Of a stretch of 20,189 nt of DNA, positions 1-6,377 are shown in pieces. A model generated the notes under the pieces. It searched no databases. It worked only from the letters and a program-made list of their open reading frames with translations, and was not told the origin of the DNA. Positions within the stretch are counted from its first letter, which is position 1. Each line of letters opens with the position of its first letter. The position numbers were made by a program, and so were the translations under genes. Origin of the DNA: DATDAW01 sp036524675 (GTDB lineage: Bacteria > Verrucomicrobiota > Verrucomicrobiia > Chthoniobacterales > DASVRZ01); the NCBI GenBank assembly GCA_036524675.1, contig DATDBU010000186.1:1-20189 (forward strand), read 5' to 3'.

Positions 1-80
1 TCCATCCTGCAGAAAGCATTGTCCGAAATCTCCTTGGTGCTCGCTGGATGTCCGGCACTGGGTAGAATACGTTTTCTGAA

Positions 81-1265
81 ATGCCAGCCGCTCTGCCAGT
101 TCCAATCAATCCGTCCGTGCTCGCGTGGGCACGGACTGAAAGCGGCTATCCGGTGGACCGGGTGGCAGATCGTCTCCAGGTGCGACCGGAACGGGTGGAA
201 GCATGGGAACGGGGCGAGCGCCCGCCCACTCTGCGACAGGTGCAGGAACTTGCGCGCTTTTTTCATCGCCCCCTGAATGTGTTTTTTCTGCCGTCGCCCC
301 CGCACGTGCCTCCCCTGGCAGCGGAATACCGGCGGCTGCCGGGTGTAACGCCGGGTCAGGAATCCGCGGAACTGCGGCTCGCGATCCGGCAAATGATCAA
401 TCGCAGGGAGACAGCCGTCGGGCTCGTGGAGGAGCTGGGTGAGCCGGTCGCTGAATTCACGCTGGAGGCTCATCTGAACGAAGATGCCAAGTTGGTGGGT
501 GCCAGGCTGCGGGCGGCACTCGGCATCTCCGACGAGATACAAAGGTCCTGGCGGGATGAGTGGCAGGCCTGGCGGGAATGGCGGGCCGCCGTCGAACAGC
601 TTGGGGTGCTCGTGTTTCAATTTCCCAAGGTGGAACTGGCGGATGCACGGGGGCTGTCGCTGCTGCGCTTTCCTTTGCCCGTCGTCGCTGTGAACAGCAA
701 GGAACAGCCGGAATCCAGGAACTACACTCTACTGCACGAGGTCGTCCATCTGATGCTGGCGTCGGGACACGAGGAAGCACCGGCACTACGTGAGCGAAGA
801 AGCGACGAGGAATGGGAAACGGTGGAACGCTTTGCTGAATCGGCCGCCAGCCATGCGCTGGTGCCGGAAGCTGCACTGCGCGGATCTGTCCGGCATCGTC
901 CATCCGCGTGGGACATCGCGTCGGTTAAACAACTGGCCCGCCGTTTTCGGATCACCCCTCTGGCGATGGCCACTCGTCTGAGAGCCTCGGGCTACATGAA
1001 CTGGCTGGAATACAACGCATGGAAGCAGAGCTGGAACGAATACGTCAAGAATCTGCCTCAACGTTCAGGAGGCTTCGCGCATCCCGTGGATGTCGCGCTT
1101 GGAAGGAATGGAAGGCCCTATGTCCAACTGGTATTGGAGGCATTGGCGGCCAACCGGATCACTTCGGTGGATGCCTCGCGGCATCTGGCTCTAAAGTTTG
1201 AGCATTTCGAGAAGCTTAAGGAAGCACTCAAGGGAGGGCCGTCGGGCGCTGGGGCCGATGAGTGA
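81..1265 (+). CDS. XRE-family HTH / ImmA-IrrE metallopeptidase fusion (COG2856, DUF955)
   Basis: A 394-residue protein. An N-terminal helix-turn-helix of XRE type (about residues 10-65, with the typical VEAWERGERPPT stretch) is followed by an ImmA/IrrE zinc peptidase domain. The HEVVH zinc motif is at residues 219-223, and a downstream acidic ligand is likely at E249 or E253 in the helix ERFAESAASHALVP. Family members such as ImmA cleave repressors, and XRE-COG2856 fusions often act as the regulatory or antitoxin half of two-gene modules. The stop overlaps the next gene, a PIN-domain protein, by 8 nt, so the two are probably co-translated. The start is ATG at 81. No clear Shine-Dalgarno precedes it; a TAGAAT at 63-68 could be a -10 box, but no good -35 accompanies it. 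The C-terminal 110 residues have no motif I recognise. The antitoxin role is inferred from context. Confidence 0.9.
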   Translation: MPAALPVPINPSVLAWARTESGYPVDRVADRLQVRPERVEAWERGERPPTLRQVQELARFFHRPLNVFFLPSPPHVPPLAAEYRRLPGVTPGQESAELRLAIRQMINRRETAVGLVEELGEPVAEFTLEAHLNEDAKLVGARLRAALGISDEIQRSWRDEWQAWREWRAAVEQLGVLVFQFPKVELADARGLSLLRFPLPVVAVNSKEQPESRNYTLLHEVVHLMLASGHEEAPALRERRSDEEWETVERFAESAASHALVPEAALRGSVRHRPSAWDIASVKQLARRFRITPLAMATRLRASGYMNWLEYNAWKQSWNEYVKNLPQRSGGFAHPVDVALGRNGRPYVQLVLEALAANRITSVDASRHLALKFEHFEKLKEALKGGPSGAGADE

Positions 1266-1752
1266 CGGAGCACGGAAACCGTTCTACTCGATCGACACGA
1301 ACGTTCTGATGGACTGGCAAGCGCGGTATTTTCCCACGGATGTTTTCACGTCGCTGGTGGACAAGATGGACAGATTGATGGACGAAGGCCGGCTGCTGGC
1401 TCCGTCTCTTGTGGAGGAGGAACTAAATGCAGTGGGAACGGCGGAGCTGACGGCATGGGCAAAGGCACGGCCCACGATTTTTGTTCCTTTGGCAGAAGTG
1501 CTTGCCGAAGGGCTGTCCATTCAGGGTCGCTTTCCTGGATTGAAAGACGCGAAGGCAGAGTTTGAGGAGGCGGATGCTTATGTCATTGCGCTCGCCAGAT
1601 TGCGCGATGGCATAGTGGTCACTCAGGAAACACTGGCGTCGGAGAAGCGTAACCCGAAGCGCACGCATTTCATCCCGGATGTGTGCCGTGAGCTGGGGCT
1701 GCCATGCATCAGCCTGCTCGGTCTGATGCGTCGAGAGGGGTGGAAGTTTTAG
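1258..1752 (+). CDS. DUF4411 family PIN-like ribonuclease (probable toxin)
   Basis: A 164-residue protein with the DUF4411/PIN layout: SIDTNVLMDW at the N-terminus (acidic D13), a glutamate cluster at E53-E55, EADAYVIALA with D106, VVTQE at 121-125, and the family-typical ending with IPDVC (D141) and a GWKF C-terminus. PIN domains coordinate Mg2+ through these acids and cleave RNA. The ATG at 1258 is chosen over an upstream TTG at 1198 because it places the first beta strand (FYSIDTN) right after the start and gives a short 8-nt overlap with the preceding XRE-ImmA gene. Such an overlap with a regulator is typical of toxin-antitoxin operons. Nuclease activity and toxicity are inferred from the family and not visible directly. 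Confidence 0.88.
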   Translation: MSDGARKPFYSIDTNVLMDWQARYFPTDVFTSLVDKMDRLMDEGRLLAPSLVEEELNAVGTAELTAWAKARPTIFVPLAEVLAEGLSIQGRFPGLKDAKAEFEEADAYVIALARLRDGIVVTQETLASEKRNPKRTHFIPDVCRELGLPCISLLGLMRREGWKF

Positions 1753-1754
1753 CC

Positions 1755-1829
1755 ATGTCCAATCCCACCGCCCTCGTTCAAAAACTCTGGAACTACTGCA
1801 ACGCTGAAGAAGGTAAGAATTATGAATGA
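1755..1829 (+). pseudogene. Remnant of a second type I methyltransferase gene (hsdM N-terminus)
   Basis: A 24-codon reading frame starting 2 nt after the PIN gene stop. Its first 16 residues (MSNPTALVQKLWNYCN) are a typical HsdM N-terminus and align with the start of the larger hsdM downstream (MSTPSALISKLWNYC). After codon 16 the similarity stops abruptly, and a purine-rich stretch (GAAGAAGGTAAGAATTATG) leads to a TGA at 1827. At nucleotide level the two starts differ in most codons, so this is not a fresh copy of the downstream gene but the stump of a different homologue. The spacer to 1895 is pyrimidine-rich (TTCTTCC-type tracts) and holds nothing else recognisable. It looks like the scar of a deletion or gene replacement. 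Confidence 0.7.
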
Positions 1830-1895
1830 AAAATTAAGAAGTCAGCGGACCTTTGCCCTTCTTCCTTCTGCAATCTCCTTTCTTCCTTTCAACTC

Positions 1896-3454
1896 GTGAG
1901 TACGCCTTCCGCACTGATTTCCAAGCTCTGGAATTATTGTTCGATCCTCCGCGATGACGGTTTGTCCTATGGCGATTACGTCGAGCAGCTCACATTTCTT
2001 TTGTTTCTGAAAATGGCGGACGAGCAGTCGAAGCCGCCGTTCAACAAGTCGTCGCCCATCCCCAAAGGGTTCGGTTGGGACGTGCTGCTGAAACTGGATG
2101 GCGATGATCTCGAAATTCATTACCGCCATACGCTGGAGGAACTCGGCAAGCGGTCGGGCATGCTCGGCGTCATCTTCCGCAAGGCGCAGAACAAAATCCA
2201 GGACCCAGCCAAACTGCGCCGGCTCATCGTGGACCTCATAGACAAGGAGCAGTGGTCGAGCCTCTCCGCCGACGTGAAGGGCGACGCTTACGAGGGGTTA
2301 CTGCAAAAGAACGCCGAGGACGTAAAAGGCGGCGCGGGCCAATACTTTACGCCGCGTCCGCTCATCGCCGCCATCGTGGACGTGGTCGCCCCCCAGCCGG
2401 GGCAGGCCATTTGTGATCCGGCATGCGGCACGGGTGGTTTCCTGCTCGCGGCGCATGATTATCTGGCCAGACACTATCAACTCGACCGGGCGCAAAAGAA
2501 GAAGCTCAAGAGCGGCACATTGTTCGGTATCGAGCTGGTGGACAGCGTCACGCGTCTCTGCGCGATGAACCTGCTGCTTCACGGCATCGGCGGGTCCGGG
2601 CCGGACGGGCAGAATTCGGAGGAGGATTTGCCCGTCGTCACCAAGGACGCGCTGGCTGGGAAGCACGGCGAATACGAGATCGTCCTGGCCAATCCGCCCT
2701 TTGGCAAGAAGAGCAGCGTGACCATCGTCAACGAGGCGGGTGAGACATCCAGGGAATCGCTCATCATCAACCGCGACGATTTTTGGGCGAGCACGAGCAA
2801 CAAGCAGCTCAATTTCCTCCAGCACATCTTCGCCATCCTCAAGCAGCACGGCCGCGCGGCGGTGGTCTTGCCGGACAACGTGCTCTTCGAAGGTGGGGCA
2901 GGGGAGATCATCCGGCGCGAATTGCTCAAGCAGGCGGACGTCCACACGTTGCTGCGCCTGCCCACCGGCATCTTCTACGCGCAAGGCGTGAAGGCGAACG
3001 TCCTGTTGACTCGTTCGCTCCCGCTCACTCGGACTCTCGCCCTGCGTTCCGTGCAGTCTGTCTCGCTCGCCTCCCGGCGGCTCGGCTCTTCGACCGAAAA
3101 CCCGCTCAGGAAAAACCGTGGACGCAGAAGCTTTGGATTTACGACCTGCGCACGAACCTGCATTTCACGCTCAAGGAAAACACTTTAAAGCGCAGCGATC
3201 TGGATGATTTCGTCGCGTGTTACAACCCGAAGAATCGTCACAGCCGGAAAGAGAGCGAGCGCTTCAAAGGTTTCACCTATGACGAACTGCTCAGACGTGA
3301 CAAGGTGAACCTCGACATCTTTTGGCTGAAAGACGAAGCACTGGAGGAATCTGGGAATCTACCTGCCCCCGAAATCATCGCCGCAGACATTACCGCCGAT
3401 CTGGAGGCTGCTTTGGAACAGTTCGCCACGATCTCGGAGGATTTGGCACGATAA
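1896..3454 (+). pseudogene. hsdM: Type I restriction-modification DNA methyltransferase subunit M, frameshifted
   Basis: Residues 1-370 (1896-3005) read as a normal HsdM: an N-terminal helical domain, then the N6-adenine methyltransferase domain with the SAM motif DPACGTGGF at 174-182 and the catalytic NPPFG at 266-270. After KANVL the frame runs into unrelated sequence and stops at 3188. The true C-terminus (FDRKPAQEK onward, 121 residues) resumes in another frame at 3089 and ends at 3454. Removing 80 bp (3008-3087) restores KANVLFFDRKP and a protein of about 492 residues, the usual family length. The GTG start at 1896 fits the conserved N-terminus but has no Shine-Dalgarno. No hsdS or hsdR follows, so the gene is both broken and orphaned. 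HsdM normally methylates adenine in complex with HsdS. Confidence 0.88.
3008..3087. other. About 80-bp insertion inside hsdM
   Basis: This segment separates two conserved neighbouring parts of hsdM (KANVL and FFDRKP) and shifts the frame by 2. It is rich in CTCG/CTCC tetramers, contains no stop in the two hsdM-related frames, and has small potential stems (CTGC/GCAG around 3042-3056 and CGCC/GGCG around 3069-3080). The exact edges are uncertain by a few bases because TT/CTT at the borders can be assigned either way. It resembles a small dispersed repeat more than a duplication of adjacent sequence, but no second copy was found in this window. Confidence 0.6.
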
Positions 3455-3738
3455 TCAGACAAAGGGATAGGTCACTTATTTGAGCGCAACGACCGGCATA
3501 CACACAATCGAGCAGGGTCTCTTCTTCCGCCTCAATCGTCTTCATCCTTCACTTCGACGTAGTTGGTCACGCGAGACTCGCCTTCGGAAGTGCAATGGAC
3601 CGAGAAGGTACACCGACTTTTGATACGCGTGCGCACGTCTTGCCGAGCCTCTCCCCTTTTTGATGATGCAGGTGACGCTCTTCCTATTTGGCACCGGAGA
3701 AAGGCCTCCAGCGTCATTGTGGTTTCGCTTCTCTACGC
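3455..3738. other. Gene-free stretch between hsdM and the asnB duplication
   Basis: No gene could be supported in these 284 bp. This is where hsdS would usually sit, but no target-recognition domain is readable in any frame. A 61-codon minus-strand frame (3532-3717) has no recognisable motif and no start signal. Confidence 0.6.
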
Positions 3739-3881
3739 GCTTGCCGGTTCCGAATGCCGAATTATGAATGCATCATGTGTGGAATCGCAGGCATTATCGA
3801 CCTTGCTGGCCAACGGCCTGTGCCCGGAGGCGTGATCCGGCGAATGGCCGGTGCGCTGCTCCATCGCGGACCGGATGAGGA
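3739..3881 (+). repeat. Left copy of 143-bp direct repeat (asnB 5' end)
   Basis: Matches 6235-6377 at a constant offset of 2496 bp. There are only 4 differences: a block of three bases (TTC against GGG at 3748-3750) and one base at 3761 (A against C). The last 120 bp (3762-3881), including 107 bp of asnB coding sequence, are identical. Sequence outside both ends is unrelated. The repeat therefore brackets the nuclease fragment, AAA ATPase and DUF4276 genes. Confidence 0.95.
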
Positions 3882-3915
3882 CGCGGCATTGTTTAAAGGC
3901 TTATCTTCCGCCTGA
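3775..3915 (+). pseudogene. Truncated asparagine synthetase 5' fragment
   Basis: It starts with the same MCGIAGIIDL sequence as the intact asnB at 6271 and encodes its first 35 residues exactly, up to RGPDE. It then leaves the homology at 3882 and runs 11 further codons in foreign sequence to a TGA at 3913. It contains the catalytic Cys2 but none of the rest of the glutaminase domain, so it cannot be functional. It is the coding part of the left direct repeat. Confidence 0.9.
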
Positions 3916-4136
3916 AATCGGCCGGGAATATGACTGGCCAAATCTGAGGTTCCAACCCGGTTCATTCGTCGACGTCGGGATGGCTTCGACCCACAGCGAC
4001 CTGCTTTTCAACGTGCCTCTTCGCGATCTGGACATGCTGGTTTATTTCTTGGTGGAGCACGAAAGCACCGACGGAGGTCCGCTTCTGGCGCTCTTGTTCC
4101 TGCGGTACCATTGTGGGCGTATGGGTGACTTTCCCT
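3882..4136 (+). pseudogene. Decayed YhgA-like / Rpn recombination-promoting nuclease fragment (PF04754, COG5464)
   Basis: Reading from the repeat junction, the sequence gives LKAYLPPEIGREYDW, then PGSFVD, HSDLLFNVPL and VYFLVEHES. This is the core of the PD-(D/E)XK nuclease family known as Transposase_31 or Rpn, with the Asp of SDLLF and the Glu of EHxS as the usual active-site acids. The N-terminal portion (the usual HDxxFK region) is missing, replaced by asnB sequence exactly at 3882. Near 4110 the frame breaks: after LRY the expected continuation (IVGVW, matching the family's MVRIW) is in another frame. The 3' half is absent. Rpn proteins are DNA endonucleases reported to stimulate RecA-independent recombination; this copy is inactive. 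The nominal frame remains open to 4255, but beyond about 4136 it is not family sequence. Confidence 0.78.
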
Positions 4137-4251
4137 TCACCGGAGGCATTTTAAATAAGGAAAACGACGGCGCTGCCGAGCGAAGAAGATTGCGGTGTCC
4201 GAGAAATCAATCGCCCCACCATTCAGTGCTGCGCTATAGTCAAGAGGGCCA

Positions 4252-5424
4252 ATGATCATCAATAAATTCACGATACAAGACTTCAAATCGATCGAATCGG
4301 CGGAACTCGATCTCGGAAGTGTGAATGTCTTCATCGGTGCAAACGGGAGCGGGAAGAGCAATCTGCTTGAAGCGATCGGCGTCCTTGCCGCAGCCGCGTT
4401 TGGGCGGGTGGACAGCGAGTCGCTCATTCGTCGTGGATGCCGCCCGAGCGGATACTTTAGACCCCTCTTCCGTGAAAGTCGTTCCGACGGATTAACCGTG
4501 CTCAACGCTGAGGCAAAGACCACCGGATACCAGATAACCCTGTCGAGTCCGGAGTCAGGCCGATCATCTGGCTGGGAGTTTAAGCGAGAGGTTTGGAGGA
4601 TTGGAACGAAAAAACTCGTTGATCGCACGTCGACTAACGGAAACAAGGGAGATCCGCAATCCGGGTTGGCTGCACTCCGGCTCGCAGAGACACCGCCTAA
4701 AACAGCACAAGCTCAATTCCTTAAGACCCTCGCCGCCTACAGCATCTACTCACCAGATACCCCGATGCTACGCGGCTGGATGGCCGACCCACAAGTACGC
4801 GAACCTGTTGGGCTTTCCGGAGGGCGACTCGCGGAAGCGGTGGACGAATTGGTGAAGAGCAAAGAAGGAGGAAGTAAACTCGCCGAGGAGTTGCGAGATA
4901 CTGTTGAATGGTTCGCTGGATTTCTAGCAGGGAAGATAGTGAAAGACGACGACCCTGCCACTGCCACCCACGGTCTCGCTTTCCTGGATCGTTTCTTTAG
5001 AACCGACAAAAATCACCATTATTTTCTAAGTGCCAATGACGTTAACGAGGGCGTTCTCTACGAGCTATTTTTGGGAGTTCTTTGTCTGCATCCAGACGCT
5101 CCCGCTCTCTTTGCCGTCGATAACGGAGATCACGGACTGAATCCGCTTCTGGCCAGACATCTGATCCAGGCAATGTGCGGCTGGCTTTTGAACAGCAAGC
5201 GCCCCAGGCAAGTGCTGATGACTACGCACAATCCGCTTGTGTTGGATGGACTCCCATTGCAGGACAACCGCGTTCGTCTCTTCACGGTTGACCGCGACAA
5301 TCGAGGCACAACAAATGTACGCCGGTTTGTGATTACCGAAAAACACCAGGAAATGGCGGCGAAAGGATGGACTCTTTCGCGGATGTGGGTAAACAAGCTC
5401 ATTGGCGGCGTTCCTAATGTCTAG
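4252..5424 (+). CDS. OLD-like AAA family ATPase (AAA_21/AAA_15 type), putative defence ATPase
   Basis: A 390-residue SMC/ABC-like ATPase. It begins with the typical INKFTIQDFKSIESAEL strand and has Walker A GANGSGKS at 29-36. An ABC-signature-like region at about 259-270 (LSANDVNEG) has NEG where relatives show SDG. The Walker B strand LFAVD (286-290) runs into DNGDHGLNP rather than the usual DEPExGLHP, and there is a switch histidine in TTHNP (324-328). It has no C-terminal TOPRIM of its own; the following gene supplies a TOPRIM-like protein, and the two overlap by 8 nt. This matches the split arrangement of OLD-type systems such as PARIS and AbiL, in which the ATPase senses and the partner acts. 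The start is ATG at 4252 with a purine-rich AAGAGGG about 5 nt upstream. Base composition looks AT-richer than its neighbours, in keeping with transfer. Confidence 0.88.
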   Translation: MIINKFTIQDFKSIESAELDLGSVNVFIGANGSGKSNLLEAIGVLAAAAFGRVDSESLIRRGCRPSGYFRPLFRESRSDGLTVLNAEAKTTGYQITLSSPESGRSSGWEFKREVWRIGTKKLVDRTSTNGNKGDPQSGLAALRLAETPPKTAQAQFLKTLAAYSIYSPDTPMLRGWMADPQVREPVGLSGGRLAEAVDELVKSKEGGSKLAEELRDTVEWFAGFLAGKIVKDDDPATATHGLAFLDRFFRTDKNHHYFLSANDVNEGVLYELFLGVLCLHPDAPALFAVDNGDHGLNPLLARHLIQAMCGWLLNSKRPRQVLMTTHNPLVLDGLPLQDNRVRLFTVDRDNRGTTNVRRFVITEKHQEMAAKGWTLSRMWVNKLIGGVPNV

Positions 5425-6139
5425 CGTTTTACGGATCGCATTAGTCGCCGAGGGATGGACGGATCAGATCGTAATCGAAGCCGCCATATCCGCGTTGTTT
5501 GCCGACAGGGCTTTCACGCTCAAGCTTCTCCAGCCGGAAGATCCAGCAGCGGGCATACCGTTCGGCTCCCCACGACCATTTGGCTGGTCTGGAGTGTATC
5601 GTTGGTGCCGCGAGGTGGTCGATCGCGCCGGACGCCTGCGCGACGACGTGATTTTCGCCAGCTACGACATTTTAATCATTCACCTGGATGCAGATGTTGC
5701 AGAGTCACACTACGCTGGCGCACACATCAATGATGCACCTGATCCGGACGACCTTCCTTGCGCCAGTCCGATTTGTCCGCCGCCAAGCGCCACAACAGAC
5801 CCGCTTCGAGCAGTTTTACTGCATTGGGCCGAAGAAACACAAACGCCTCCCGCGACCGTGCTCTGTACACCTTCAAAAAGCATTGAGGCATGGGTTCTTG
5901 CCGCCCTTTATCCGCAAGATACCGTGGTCACCGGCGGGAACATTGAGTGTATTGCTCAACCAGCCAACCGGCTCCAGGCCAAACCAGCCGCAGGGCGTTT
6001 AGTTCGCTCAGGTCAGAAAATTCGAGAACGATTCAAGGACCGGCAGCAGGACATGGCAAATGGATGGTTTCAAGTACGGCAAGTCTGCACCGAGGCGGAA
6101 CGGTTTTCTGTGGAACTTTTGAATGAAATGCCTGCATGA
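5417..6139 (+). CDS. DUF4276 family protein, TOPRIM-like putative effector
   Basis: A 240-residue protein of the DUF4276 type. The N-terminal strand VLRIALVAEGWTD carries the TOPRIM-like glutamate (E12). LIIHLDADV (87-94) provides a DxD pair (D91, D93), and SKSIEAWV (153-160) is the second conserved block of the family, with E157. These residues would form a metal site like that of OLD and topoisomerase TOPRIM nucleases. The ATG at 5417, overlapping the end of the ATPase gene by 8 nt, is preferred over a TTG at 5402 because the beta strand starts directly after it. With the upstream AAA ATPase it forms a two-gene cassette probably acting as one complex. Nuclease or abortive-infection activity is inferred; the DUF has no settled function that I know of. 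Confidence 0.85.
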   Translation: MSSVLRIALVAEGWTDQIVIEAAISALFADRAFTLKLLQPEDPAAGIPFGSPRPFGWSGVYRWCREVVDRAGRLRDDVIFASYDILIIHLDADVAESHYAGAHINDAPDPDDLPCASPICPPPSATTDPLRAVLLHWAEETQTPPATVLCTPSKSIEAWVLAALYPQDTVVTGGNIECIAQPANRLQAKPAAGRLVRSGQKIRERFKDRQQDMANGWFQVRQVCTEAERFSVELLNEMPA

Positions 6140-6234
6140 GCTTCCTCATCTCCGTTCCGTGATCCAATTCGTTTCTCTCCTGCCTGCCGGCTGCGTTTCT
6201 TCGCGCGCAAAAAGATTTCGAATTGTTTCAACAT

Positions 6235-6377
6235 GCTTGCCGGGGGCGAATGCCGACTTATGAATGCATCATGTGTGGAATCGCAGGCATTATCGACCTT
6301 GCTGGCCAACGGCCTGTGCCCGGAGGCGTGATCCGGCGAATGGCCGGTGCGCTGCTCCATCGCGGACCGGATGAGGA
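6235..6377 (+). repeat. Right copy of 143-bp direct repeat (asnB 5' end and leader)
   Basis: Partner of 3739-3881. It begins 36 bp before the asnB start codon and ends in asnB codon 36. Here the reading frame continues into the full asnB gene, so this copy belongs to the functional gene. The 95 bp between the DUF4276 stop and this repeat hold no gene. Confidence 0.95.

Noticed and set aside
2298..2984. Long minus-strand frame of 228 codons opposite hsdM
   Set aside because: It mirrors the strongly conserved HsdM coding sequence and has no domain of its own.
3532..3717. 61-codon minus-strand frame after hsdM
   Set aside because: No family resemblance and no ribosome binding site; not evidence for hsdS or any other gene.
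1817..3771. Shared GAATTATGAATG motif at 1818-1829 and 3759-3770
   Set aside because: Only 12 bases of simple composition match, and the right asnB copy differs within it (GACTTATGAATG); probably coincidence.
6223..6270. Upstream in-frame start extending AsnB by 16 residues
   Set aside because: Class II glutaminase chemistry needs Cys directly after the initiator Met, so MCGIAG at 6271 is the start.
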